Below, one piece after another: positions 33,750-41,650 of a stretch of DNA of 64,000 nucleotides (the first letter of the stretch is position 1; every line of letters starts with the position of its first letter). Source of the stretch: Litoreibacter janthinus. Lineage in GTDB: Bacteria; Pseudomonadota; Alphaproteobacteria; Rhodobacterales; Rhodobacteraceae. Where the stretch lies: assembly GCF_900111945.1 (NCBI RefSeq), contig NZ_FOYO01000001.1, positions 286,251 to 350,250 of the forward strand. Direction: 5' to 3'. A program made the translations under genes and the position numbers. The notes below the pieces were generated by a model. It saw only the letters and a program-made list of their open reading frames with translations, had not been told where the DNA came from and made no database searches.

Positions 33750-35013
33750 TCTCATGGCTCGGCGCGAGCGACTTTTGGGTCCCAACGTCCCTACCTTTTA
33801 CGAGCAACCCGTCCATTTGTTGCGTGGCGAGGGCGTTTGGCTGTGGGACGCGGACGGACGCAAATATCTTGATTGTTATAATAACGTCCCGCATGTCGGG
33901 CATTGCCATCCGCATGTGGTGGAGGCGATTGCGAGACAGGCGTCAACGCTCAATACACATACGCGGTATCTCCACGAAAGCATCCTGGATTACACCGAAC
34001 GGCTGACGGCAACGCTCTCTCACGATCTGAGCCAGATGATTATGGTTTGCACCGGTTCTGAGGCAAACGACATCGCGCTGCGTATGGCGCAGGCGGTCAC
34101 AGGCAAAACCGGCATCATCGCGACGGACAACACCTACCACGGCAACACGCTTGCCACCTCGCAACTCTCGACACGACGCCCGCCAATTGGAGGCTACCCG
34201 CGAAATGTGCGTCTGGTGCCCGCGCCTGATACTGTGCGCCCCGTTGGGGGATCGCTGGAAGGGCAGCCGCAAGCCTTCGCCGACTATGTTGCAACCGCGA
34301 TTGCAGAGCTGGAGGCTGAGGGCTGCGGGTTCTCTGGCATGATGTTGTGCCCTGTCTTTGCCAATGAAGGCATTCCCGCTATCACACCGGGCTTTCTTGA
34401 TCCGACGATAGAGGTAGTGCACCGTGCGGGCGGCTTGTTGCTATGTGACGAGGTCCAACCTGGGTTTGGCCGGATCGGGGAAACGTTTTGGGGGCATGAC
34501 TGGCTGGGCTTTGCGCCGGACGTCGTCACGATCGGCAAGCCAATGGCCAATGGTCACCCCGCTGCAGCGGTGATCGCACGCCCTGACATTATGTCGGCCT
34601 TCCGAACGGCCTTCGGCTATTTCAACACATTCGGGGGCAACCCAGTGAGTTGCGCTGCTGCTATGGCAACGCTGGACGTCATCGAGACCGACAAATTACA
34701 GGAAAACGCTCGCGTTGTTGGAACCTATGCACTTAAACGCCTGAAGCAGATCGAACACCCTTGGAAGGCAGAGGCGCGAGGCTCGGGCCTGTTTTTCGGA
34801 ATTGAGTTTGTTCAACCCAACGGACAGCCTGCAACTGCGTTTGCCGCACAGGTCGTCGAGTATATGCGCGAAGGCGGCGTGCTGATGAACAGGATCGGGC
34901 GAGACATGAACACCCTTAAGATGCGCCCACCAATGCCGTTTGGGAGAGATCACGCAGATATCGCGATGGACCTTCTTGAACAAGCGTTGCGAGAGGTGCC
35001 TTGTGACGCCTGA
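33739..35013 (+). CDS. class-III PLP enzyme, probable amino-alcohol phosphate phospho-lyase
   Basis: A 424-aa fold-type I PLP enzyme. Residues 10-80 (RERLLGPNVPTFYEQPVHLL..., YLDCYNNVPHVGHCHP, NTHTRYLHE) strongly recall the animal ETNPPL/PHYKPL phospho-lyases and their bacterial relatives rather than ordinary acetylornithine-type transaminases. The cofactor residues are CTGSEAND (104-111), DEVQPGFGR (237-245) and Lys267 in TIGKPMANGHP. ATG 33739 or 33742 lies in the arfB end. The neighbouring kinase (11-bp overlap) fits: it phosphorylates an amino alcohol, and this enzyme eliminates phosphate to give an aldehyde and ammonia. The substrate is unknown; a simple transaminase remains possible. 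Confidence 0.82.
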   Translation: MMTDLMARRERLLGPNVPTFYEQPVHLLRGEGVWLWDADGRKYLDCYNNVPHVGHCHPHVVEAIARQASTLNTHTRYLHESILDYTERLTATLSHDLSQMIMVCTGSEANDIALRMAQAVTGKTGIIATDNTYHGNTLATSQLSTRRPPIGGYPRNVRLVPAPDTVRPVGGSLEGQPQAFADYVATAIAELEAEGCGFSGMMLCPVFANEGIPAITPGFLDPTIEVVHRAGGLLLCDEVQPGFGRIGETFWGHDWLGFAPDVVTIGKPMANGHPAAAVIARPDIMSAFRTAFGYFNTFGGNPVSCAAAMATLDVIETDKLQENARVVGTYALKRLKQIEHPWKAEARGSGLFFGIEFVQPNGQPATAFAAQVVEYMREGGVLMNRIGRDMNTLKMRPPMPFGRDHADIAMDLLEQALREVPCDA

Positions 35014-35953
35014 GACCGCGACTGCCAAAGCGCTGATCGCCGCCGCTGCTTGGGGCGGCACGGATGGGACACCGCGCCTCATCAATAACCGCGAAAACGC
35101 AGTGTTTGAGGTCCGGTTTTCCAACGGGATGTGCGCTGCCCTGCGGCTACACAGAATGGGCTACCAATCCACCGCGTCGATTAAGTCAGAGCTTCTTTGG
35201 ACGGAAAAACTGCACGAGGCCGGGTTCGCCTGCCCAAACCCAATCCGAACCTCAGAGGACGCGCTCACATACGAGCTGTATGATGGCCAGATTGCTTCTG
35301 CCGTCAGCTGGATTGAGGCCACGCCTATTGGAGAGAGCGATGTCCTCTTCGACGGTAGCGCACCAGATCACTGCGCGCTTTACCGCAATGTTGGCCGCCT
35401 GATCGGACAATTGCACCAAGCAACCGATGCCATTGATACGGCTCCATTGCAGCGCCCGCTTTGGGACAGTGAAGCCCTGCTCGGGGACGACCCACATTGG
35501 GGGCGCTTTTGGGAGAACCCTTCTCTAGCCCCAGATGAGGCCACGCTTTTGCAAACGGCCCGTGACAAAGCTAGGGCGCACCTTCTGGCCCTGGATATGT
35601 CGATAGTTCTGATTCATGCCGATTTGCTGCAAGAAAACATTCTGCACAACAACGATGGGCTTTGGCTTATCGATTTCGACGATGGTGGGTTTGGATATCG
35701 TGGCTATGACTTAGGGACGGCCCTAATCCAGCATGCAGAACTTCCCTATATGGACGACCTTTCAAAGGCGTTGATGTCCGGTTACCAAAGCGTCTGTGGC
35801 CCGCAGCCCGAGATCGAAACCGCGATACCGTTATTTGTGATGCTTCGCAGCATGGCGTCCTGTGGATGGATCATCTCCCGAACCGAACCGGGTGATCCGC
35901 GCCAGAGGGTCTACGCTGAACGCGCGCTCCATTGTACGCGCAGCTACCTCTAG
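35003..35953 (+). CDS. APH-fold kinase, hydroxylysine-kinase-like
   Basis: A 316-aa protein of the aminoglycoside phosphotransferase / homoserine kinase II / choline kinase fold. The catalytic loop is IHADLLQENIL and the metal motif is LIDFDDGGFGYRGYDLG. The N-lobe has RLINNRENAVFEV and LRLHRMGYQS. The GTG at 35003 lies inside the end of the phospho-lyase gene. Human hydroxylysine kinase (HYKK) belongs to this fold and works with the lyase PHYKPL, which the neighbour resembles. A small amino alcohol is therefore the likely substrate; antibiotic resistance is unlikely. The end overlaps convergent pncB by 4 bp. Confidence 0.82.
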   Translation: MTPETATAKALIAAAAWGGTDGTPRLINNRENAVFEVRFSNGMCAALRLHRMGYQSTASIKSELLWTEKLHEAGFACPNPIRTSEDALTYELYDGQIASAVSWIEATPIGESDVLFDGSAPDHCALYRNVGRLIGQLHQATDAIDTAPLQRPLWDSEALLGDDPHWGRFWENPSLAPDEATLLQTARDKARAHLLALDMSIVLIHADLLQENILHNNDGLWLIDFDDGGFGYRGYDLGTALIQHAELPYMDDLSKALMSGYQSVCGPQPEIETAIPLFVMLRSMASCGWIISRTEPGDPRQRVYAERALHCTRSYL

Positions 35954-37242
35954 ACCACGACCGCGATGTCTTCTTGATCTCCGACCCCGAAGACACGCTT
36001 GTAGCGTTCGATCTCGTCGGCTGGCCCCATCGCTTTGCGCGGGTTGTCTGACAATTTGACTGTCGGGCGTCCATTCGCCGACACAGCCTTGCAGACCAGT
36101 GAAAACGGCGCCAAGCCATCGCCCGGCACAAGTCCGCGAAAATCGTTGGTCAGCAATGTGCCCCACCCGAAAGAGACACGAACGCGGCCACGGAATTGTG
36201 CCTGAAGCTCGACGATCTTGCCGACATCCAAACCGTCAGAGAAAATGACAAGCTTCTGTGTGGGGTCCTCGCCCCGCGAGGTCCACCAGCGAATTGCGCG
36301 CTCTGCGCCTTCAGCCGGATCGCCGCTGTCGATACGAATACCCGTCCAGCCCGCAAGCCAATCAGGCGCACCCTCTAAAAATCCATCTGTGCCGTAAGTG
36401 TCGGGCAAAATGATCCTCAGATTGCCTTCATGCTCTTCATGCCAGTCGGCCAGAACGTCGTACGGGGCTTGCCGCAGCGCGTCATCCGTTTCTGCCAAGG
36501 CCGAGTAGACCATTGGCAACTCATGGGCATTCGTGCCGATCGCCTCAACCTCGCGGCGCATGGCGATGAGGCAATTGGACGTGCCCACGAACTTTCCGCC
36601 CAGTCCTTCCTGCATTGCCTGAACACACCAGTCTTGCCACATAAAACTATGCCGGCGACGTGTCCCAAAATCCGCAAGTCGCAGGTCCTCAACGCCCTGA
36701 AGAATTTCGACTTTCTCCCACAGACGGGTCATCGCACGCGCGTACAATACTTGAAGCTCAAACCGGCCCATGCTTTTCAGCACGGCGCGTGACCGCAGTT
36801 CCATCAACACCGCAAGGGCGGGGATCTCCCAGAGCATTACTTCGGGCCACTTGCCCTCGAATGTCAGCTCGTATTGACCGTCGCGTTTTTCCAGATGGTA
36901 GGGGGGCAGGGAGACGTTCTCGAACCACTCCATGAAATCCGGACGAAACATTTGGCGTTTGCCGTAGAACGTATTGCCGCGAAGGAAGGTGCTTTCGCCG
37001 CGCGACAGCGACAGCGAGCGAATGTGGTCCAATTGCTCGCGCAGCTCGCCCTCGTCCACCAGTTCTGCCAGCCGGATATCCTTGGAGCGGTTGATAAGCG
37101 AGAACGTAACATTCGTATCCCGCTTGTTGCGGAAGACCGATTGGCACATCAGAAGCTTGTAGAAATCCGTGTCGATCAACGACCGCACTATCGGGTCGAT
37201 CTTCCACTTATGGTTGTAAACCCGCGTCGCTATATCAACCAT
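35950..37242 (-). CDS. pncB: nicotinate phosphoribosyltransferase
   Basis: A 430-aa enzyme of NAD salvage, making nicotinate mononucleotide from nicotinate and PRPP. Recognisable segments are SLIDTDFYKLLM near the start, FGTRRRHSFMWQDW, GTSNCLIAMR and LVIFSDGLDVGKIVEL, then VSFGWGTLLTND. It overlaps the end of pncA by 8 bp, forming a two-gene salvage operon that converts nicotinamide through nicotinic acid. Confidence 0.94.
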   Translation of the reverse strand: MVDIATRVYNHKWKIDPIVRSLIDTDFYKLLMCQSVFRNKRDTNVTFSLINRSKDIRLAELVDEGELREQLDHIRSLSLSRGESTFLRGNTFYGKRQMFRPDFMEWFENVSLPPYHLEKRDGQYELTFEGKWPEVMLWEIPALAVLMELRSRAVLKSMGRFELQVLYARAMTRLWEKVEILQGVEDLRLADFGTRRRHSFMWQDWCVQAMQEGLGGKFVGTSNCLIAMRREVEAIGTNAHELPMVYSALAETDDALRQAPYDVLADWHEEHEGNLRIILPDTYGTDGFLEGAPDWLAGWTGIRIDSGDPAEGAERAIRWWTSRGEDPTQKLVIFSDGLDVGKIVELQAQFRGRVRVSFGWGTLLTNDFRGLVPGDGLAPFSLVCKAVSANGRPTVKLSDNPRKAMGPADEIERYKRVFGVGDQEDIAVVV

Positions 37243-37843
37243 TGAGATGCACTCCAGCTTCGATCATGCCCGCGCGCGCCGCCGCCAGAGAACCATCCAG
37301 ATCAATTGCGCGGCACAGAGACGTTTCAACAGAGACGTCAAAACCCAGCCGCGCGCCGTCGACCGCGGAAAAGTTCACGCAAAAATCCAGCGCCAATCCA
37401 ACGATTGTCAGCTTGTTGATACCGCGCGCGCGCAAATAGCCCTCAAGCCCGGTTGGCGTCGTGTGGTCATTCTCGAAAAATGCCGAATAGCTGTCCACTG
37501 AAGGGTTGAAGCCCTTGCGCACGATCACCTGAGCCGGATCCGTGTGCAGACCACTATGGAACGCCGCGCCTTTGCTACCCTGAATGCAGTGGTCCGGCCA
37601 TAAAACCTGCGGGCCGTACGGCATCTCAGTCACCGAAAATGGCGCAAGGCCATCATGGGAAGATGCAAAGGACGAATGCCCAGCCGGATGCCAGTCTTGC
37701 GTCAGCACAACAGCGGAGAACTGCGCCATCAACTCGTTGATCGGGCTGACAATCTCGTCACCGCCTTCAACCGCTAGCGCCCCGCCCGGGCAAAAGTCGT
37801 TCTGTAGGTCGATGACGATCAAGGCCTCATCAGCTGTGCGCAT
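37235..37843 (-). CDS. pncA: nicotinamidase
   Basis: A 202-aa cysteine hydrolase converting nicotinamide to nicotinic acid. The catalytic triad is Asp12 (VIDLQNDFCPGGALAV), Lys110 (IVRKGFNPSVDSYS) and Cys155 (LALDFCVNFSA). The metal ligands Asp50, His52 and His56 sit in TQDWHPAGH. Its product is the substrate of PncB, encoded directly downstream. The pair is divergent from trhO. Confidence 0.94.
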   Translation of the reverse strand: MRTADEALIVIDLQNDFCPGGALAVEGGDEIVSPINELMAQFSAVVLTQDWHPAGHSSFASSHDGLAPFSVTEMPYGPQVLWPDHCIQGSKGAAFHSGLHTDPAQVIVRKGFNPSVDSYSAFFENDHTTPTGLEGYLRARGINKLTIVGLALDFCVNFSAVDGARLGFDVSVETSLCRAIDLDGSLAAARAGMIEAGVHLNG

Positions 37844-37946
37844 GTGTCGTTCTCCGAGAAATTCACCTGCAATTGCTAGGGGTAAGCCCGCGTTGCGTCA
37901 ACAGCCCGCACTTGATCCTTTCGGGGCGCAGTCGTAAAGCGTGGCC

Positions 37947-38846
37947 ATGTTTACAGTTGCCGCACTCTATCACTTCACCCGCTTTTCCGACCCTGATGGG
38001 TTGCGCCCCCCGCTTGTCGACTTGTGCGAGCGCGAAGGGATCCGTGGCACCTTGCTGGTCGCCAAGGAAGGCATCAACGGGACCGTCGCCGGCAGCCGCG
38101 CCGGTATTGATGCTTTGTTGGCACATCTGAGGAGTCTCCCCGGCTGCGCAGATCTCGAACACAAGGAATCTACAGCGACGGAAATGCCATTCAACCGCAT
38201 GAAAGTGCGGCTTAAGCGCGAGATCGTCACGATGGGGCAACCCGATGTTGATCCGCTTGCAGGCACCGGGCACTATGTTAAGCCCGCCGACTGGAACGCG
38301 CTTATTCAAGCTGGAGATGTCGCAGTGATCGACACCCGCAACGACTACGAAGTGGCCATCGGCACCTTCGAGGGGGCGATTGACCCGAAAACCAAGAGCT
38401 TTGGAGAATTTCCGGCTTGGTGGCAGGAAAACAAGCACCGCTTTCACAATAAGCGGGTTGCGATGTTTTGTACGGGCGGCATTCGATGCGAAAAATCTAC
38501 CAACTACTTGCTGGGGCAAGGTGTTGAAGAGGTCTACCACCTTCAAGGTGGTATCCTGAAGTATTTGGAAGAAGTGCCGGAAGAGGACAGCACTTGGAAC
38601 GGCGAATGCTTTGTCTTTGACGGTCGCGTTTCAGTTGGACATGCACTCAAAGAGGGCGATCTAAAGCTATGCTATGCTTGCCGCCGTCCCTTGCAGCCCG
38701 AAGACCTACGCCGCGACGAATACGAGCTTGGTGTGAGCTGTCATCAATGCCTACACGAGACTAGCGCTGGCGATCGGGAGCGATTTCGCGAACGCCAAAA
38801 GCAGATCAAGCTGGCCACAAAGCGCGGCGAAAAGCATATCGGCTAA
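37947..38846 (+). CDS. trhO: tRNA uridine(34) hydroxylase TrhO (rhodanese-like, UPF0176)
   Basis: A 299-aa protein. The N-terminal acylphosphatase-like domain contains GTLLVAKEGINGTVAG. A rhodanese domain (about 115-215) carries Cys175 and Cys181 in FCTGGIRCEKST. The C-terminal zinc-like CYAC...CHQC region ends the protein. TrhO makes 5-hydroxyuridine at the tRNA wobble position. ATG 37947 is preferred to GTG 37941. The stop overlaps the convergent flavoprotein gene by 4 bp. Confidence 0.92.
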   Translation: MFTVAALYHFTRFSDPDGLRPPLVDLCEREGIRGTLLVAKEGINGTVAGSRAGIDALLAHLRSLPGCADLEHKESTATEMPFNRMKVRLKREIVTMGQPDVDPLAGTGHYVKPADWNALIQAGDVAVIDTRNDYEVAIGTFEGAIDPKTKSFGEFPAWWQENKHRFHNKRVAMFCTGGIRCEKSTNYLLGQGVEEVYHLQGGILKYLEEVPEEDSTWNGECFVFDGRVSVGHALKEGDLKLCYACRRPLQPEDLRRDEYELGVSCHQCLHETSAGDRERFRERQKQIKLATKRGEKHIG

Positions 38847-40021
38847 GCGCCACCCAGAGCCTTGCGCAGCCGACGACCAACCGCTTGTGCGCCTCGGTGG
38901 GCAATCATTTTTGCCGTAAAATCGTTCCTGAAGAAGCGGAGCAAATCTTCAGATGGAAGAGTGCGCATTCGCGCAATGGATCGATCCCAGTCGTCCGGGC
39001 CATAGGCCGCAGCGCGTCGGTTCGCTTCGAAGCCGATCCGGTATTGCAGGGCCAGCTTACGTCGCACGGCTCGTTCCCATTGCGACAATGCCGGTGCCGA
39101 CCGTTGCCCCAAAGCCAAACCCAAGGCTCGACCCTGTTCAATGCAAATTCGAATGCCTTCGCCCAAGGTTGGCGTCGCCATATTTGCGCTGTCTCCGACC
39201 CGAACGACGTTGCCGTAGACCAACTGCGTATCGTACGGCACAGATGGCAGGATACCCGCGTTCACGTGAAAATTCTCTGGATGGGGCAACCCCATTCGCT
39301 CAAGTGCATTTCCGTCCAACAGGTCTTGCACAAGCACTTTGGGAGACTGGTTTGACACAGGCTCGATCACACCGACGCCCAGCCTCAGACTGCCCGAGGT
39401 AGTCGGGAAGGCCCAACCGTAGCCTGTCTTAACACAAGCGCCGAAGAACAGCACCGCGCGGTCGGGATCGTGGGTCGGAGCAGAAAACTCGTATTCAATT
39501 CCGATTCCCCTTCGCGTCGGAGGCACGGCTAGGCCCAAGGCGTTGAGCACTGCGCAATGCCAGCCTGACGCATCCACGATGGTCCGCGATATCACCTCAT
39601 ATTCCTGCCCAGAGGCCCTCAACCGCGACACGATCCGATCACCCTCGCGCCGCGACCCAAGATATTTTGTAGCACAGCGGATCTCGGCCTTGGACTGCGA
39701 TGCCAGCCAACGATAAAGACTGGTTACGTCCAGAACACCGACCGGTTCCGACGACATATCCAGACTGAGATGCTCATGGTCGGAATAGATGTCAGCGTGA
39801 TTTACGGGGTGAGCTAGCTCGGTTGGGATACCCAATCGGGCAACGTCACTCATCCAACAGCCGCCAGAGGTTCGAACTGGCACACCGATTTCCCGATCCT
39901 GATGGACCAACAGCGCTGACACGCCGTCCGGCAAGGATGACGCCACCGAAAGCCCCGCAGGGCCACCGCCAACAATTAAGATTTCGGTTTCGACACGGTC
40001 CGGCATACGCGCTTTTCGCAT
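38843..40021 (-). CDS. FAD-dependent geranylgeranyl-reductase-family oxidoreductase
   Basis: A 392-aa flavoprotein. The N-terminal Rossmann motif is ILIVGGGPAGLSVA (15-28). The middle has VDASGWHCAVLNALG and the C-terminal FAD motif RVGDSANMATPTLGEGIRI, which matches the GGR family (DG...A--P--GEGI). Members reduce prenyl chains of chlorophyll or lipids, or act as halogenase/hydroxylase-like enzymes. No bacteriochlorophyll gene is nearby, so the substrate is open. ATG 40021 and ATG 40006 are both possible starts. Confidence 0.8.
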   Translation of the reverse strand: MRKARMPDRVETEILIVGGGPAGLSVASSLPDGVSALLVHQDREIGVPVRTSGGCWMSDVARLGIPTELAHPVNHADIYSDHEHLSLDMSSEPVGVLDVTSLYRWLASQSKAEIRCATKYLGSRREGDRIVSRLRASGQEYEVISRTIVDASGWHCAVLNALGLAVPPTRRGIGIEYEFSAPTHDPDRAVLFFGACVKTGYGWAFPTTSGSLRLGVGVIEPVSNQSPKVLVQDLLDGNALERMGLPHPENFHVNAGILPSVPYDTQLVYGNVVRVGDSANMATPTLGEGIRICIEQGRALGLALGQRSAPALSQWERAVRRKLALQYRIGFEANRRAAAYGPDDWDRSIARMRTLPSEDLLRFFRNDFTAKMIAHRGAQAVGRRLRKALGGA

Positions 40022-40052
40022 GCCTTAGCGGGCATGCGCCACGGAAAAAAGA

Positions 40053-40541
40053 CTAAGCGCGTCCCGATTTTCTAAGCTCCGAAAGATAGGCCGCCACTTG
40101 TCGTGCTGCTGGGCCACGCAGTTTGCGCAGCGCGGTCAGTTGTTCTGCCGCCGGCAACGCAAGAAGGTGCTTCGCAATCAGCGCCGGATGCTGTCTCATG
40201 ATTTCCGCCTCTCTTCGCTGGAATGACAGACTCGGCTCTGGTGTCGGTGTCCTATCGTCGCTTGCATCTGTGCGGCTCTCAGCGCGGCGCGGCAACTTGG
40301 GGTCTGCCAAACGACGCACAAGATTGGCGAGCGCCTTGCTCATATCAGGCGGCGGCACGTTCTTCTCCAGCGGACGAACGGCAGTCCGTGCCAGGTCTTT
40401 GAAGAACGGATGTCTGGAGGTTTTCGCAAAGTCGGCGCCAAGCATTGATACAAGCATGCGGGCCTTCTTGACCTGTGCTTGTGTCGGCTCCGACGCCTCT
40501 GATTGCTGTGTCGAGCCCTTGGGTTCAGCAGGTTGATGCAT
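40053..40541 (-). CDS. hypothetical protein at the fliP 3' end
   Basis: A 162-aa hydrophilic protein. Low-complexity Pro/Ser/Glu stretches occur at both ends of the first half, and the C-terminal helical segment reads HPALIAKHLLALPAAEQLTALRKL. I recognise no family. The C-terminal part vaguely recalls the FliG/MgtE-N type helical repeat, which is speculation. Its ATG abuts the stop codon of the fliP remnant, so it was probably a member of the original flagellar operon. Confidence 0.6.
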   Translation of the reverse strand: MHQPAEPKGSTQQSEASEPTQAQVKKARMLVSMLGADFAKTSRHPFFKDLARTAVRPLEKNVPPPDMSKALANLVRRLADPKLPRRAESRTDASDDRTPTPEPSLSFQRREAEIMRQHPALIAKHLLALPAAEQLTALRKLRGPAARQVAAYLSELRKSGRA

Positions 40542-40720
40542 TTACATGTAGCTCCTTACAAGTGCGCTTGAGATCAGGCTCCAGCCGTCAGCCACGACAA
40601 AGAACGCCAACTTGAATGGCAGCGACACAATGGCCGGTGGCACCATCATCATCCCCATGGACATCAAAACCGCTGACACGACCAAGTCGATGATCAAGAA
40701 GGGAAGGAAAACAAGAATAT
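40542..40720 (-). pseudogene. fliP: fliP fragment (C-terminal about 60 residues only)
   Basis: Reading leftward, codons from 40718 to the TAA at 40544-40542 encode [20 protein letters not shown], then [16 protein letters not shown] and a C-terminal ADGWSLI. This is the unmistakable last third of the flagellar export protein FliP. Upstream of 40720 the frame continues briefly (CRKQEND) but homology stops abruptly, and no signal peptide or first two thirds exists here. The next upstream DNA is AT-richer and unrelated. This is a truncation, not a frameshift. The fragment has no start codon of its own in the right place. Confidence 0.85.
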
Positions 40721-40918
40721 CATTTTCCTGTTTTCGACAACTTCAGAGTCGAGTTTCAACCACACAAAATGGTTCTGGAGCCATTATGACATTTACTCGC
40801 AGGGCTTCCCCGAACGCGTGCCATCCTGCCATTAGGATGCAGTCCGTTTCTGCAAGGAACTCGCTAAGGCTTTGCTAATCCAGCTCCTAATGATGTGAAC
40901 CATTTTATAAAGAACCGA
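40721..40918. other. junction segment without a recognisable gene
   Basis: About 200 bp of lower G+C between the fliP fragment and flgN. On the minus strand 40743-40874 stays open and encodes a peptide containing CILMAGWHAFGEALRV, which looks protein-like but which I cannot place. It may be a remnant of a further lost gene. No inverted repeat or target duplication marks an insertion element. Confidence 0.35.
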
Positions 40919-41266
40919 TCATATTTTCCTTATAATGGAAGTGCGCGATCCTTGCCCAAGCTTGCCGTTCAAGTCGTAGGTTAGCATTTTATCGTCTTGC
41001 ACTTGTAGCGACTGAATACGCTGATGAGCAGCGCTTAGACCCAATCGAATAGCGCCGTATAAATTATCTATATCTCTGCAAACATTGAATATTTCGTTCA
41101 CTTCGCGAGGGGGCATTCTTTTACATTCAACTCTGACATCTTCCAGGGCGCTCTCTTTCTGTGGAAGAATTTTTTCAAGCCGATCATAAGCGCCGGCCTT
41201 GAGCGCATTTCGCTCTTGCACAACTAATCTCAAAAGCTTTTTTCCTGCGGACTCGCCAAACTTCAT
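40919..41266 (-). CDS. FlgN-like flagellar chaperone (tentative)
   Basis: A 115-aa helical protein, Lys/Arg/Leu-rich, with a long amphipathic pattern (LLRLVVQERNALKAGAYDRL, KILPQKESALEDV) as in FlgN-type secretion chaperones. It lies 4 bp behind flgJ in the same direction. FlgN chaperones the hook-filament junction proteins. Assignment rests on size, helical pattern and position, so it is tentative. Codon use is more AT-rich than in the flanking housekeeping genes. Confidence 0.6.
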   Translation of the reverse strand: MKFGESAGKKLLRLVVQERNALKAGAYDRLEKILPQKESALEDVRVECKRMPPREVNEIFNVCRDIDNLYGAIRLGLSAAHQRIQSLQVQDDKMLTYDLNGKLGQGSRTSIIRKI

Positions 41267-41270
41267 CGAG

Positions 41271-41543
41271 CTATCTTTCCTCTATACTTTCAGCAAAATG
41301 CTCTGCTAAACTTAACCCTCCGCTTTCAACAATAGCCTTTGCATAGTTTTCCCTTAAGAAGGAGTGAAATTGAGCTTCGCCAATTCCTCCGTCAAAACCG
41401 CCGCCCTTACCCTCCAACCCAATGAAGGAAAGGATTTCGGTTAAGAACGCCATCTCCAACCCCTTCGCGACACTCGAGATGTCATCTGGCGTCGCTTTAA
41501 TGCTCTTTTGATCGTGAGAGACTGGTGGATTTGATATTTCCAT
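41271..41543 (-). CDS. flgJ: flagellar rod-binding protein FlgJ (rod domain only)
   Basis: A 90-aa protein with the Rod-binding signature: AKGLEMAFLTEIL, then GGGFDGGIGEAQFHSFLREN and AKAIVESGGLSLAEHF. It lacks the muramidase domain found in enteric FlgJ, which is normal for alphaproteobacteria. It caps or organises assembly of the periplasmic rod. Start codons of flgJ and fliK are divergent, 107 bp apart, so a shared regulatory region lies between them. Confidence 0.85.
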   Translation of the reverse strand: MEISNPPVSHDQKSIKATPDDISSVAKGLEMAFLTEILSFIGLEGKGGGFDGGIGEAQFHSFLRENYAKAIVESGGLSLAEHFAESIEER

Positions 41544-41650
41544 ATTCGAGTGCTCTTTGTTTGAATTTGAAAATTGTTACTCTACAGTCGTAAAGAATAA
41601 GTAACCTGTTCCTGCAATTCCTTTTTCAGCGCGGGAACGAAAGACAAGAG

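Noticed and set aside
35003..35953. Reading the APH-fold gene as an antibiotic-resistance determinant.
   Set aside because: Its overlap with a phospho-lyase-like gene and lack of mobile context point to metabolism; APH folds include many metabolic kinases.
40612..40878. Plus-strand 88-codon frame at the fliP junction.
   Set aside because: Its first part is antisense to the certain fliP fragment and the rest has no ribosome site or family likeness.
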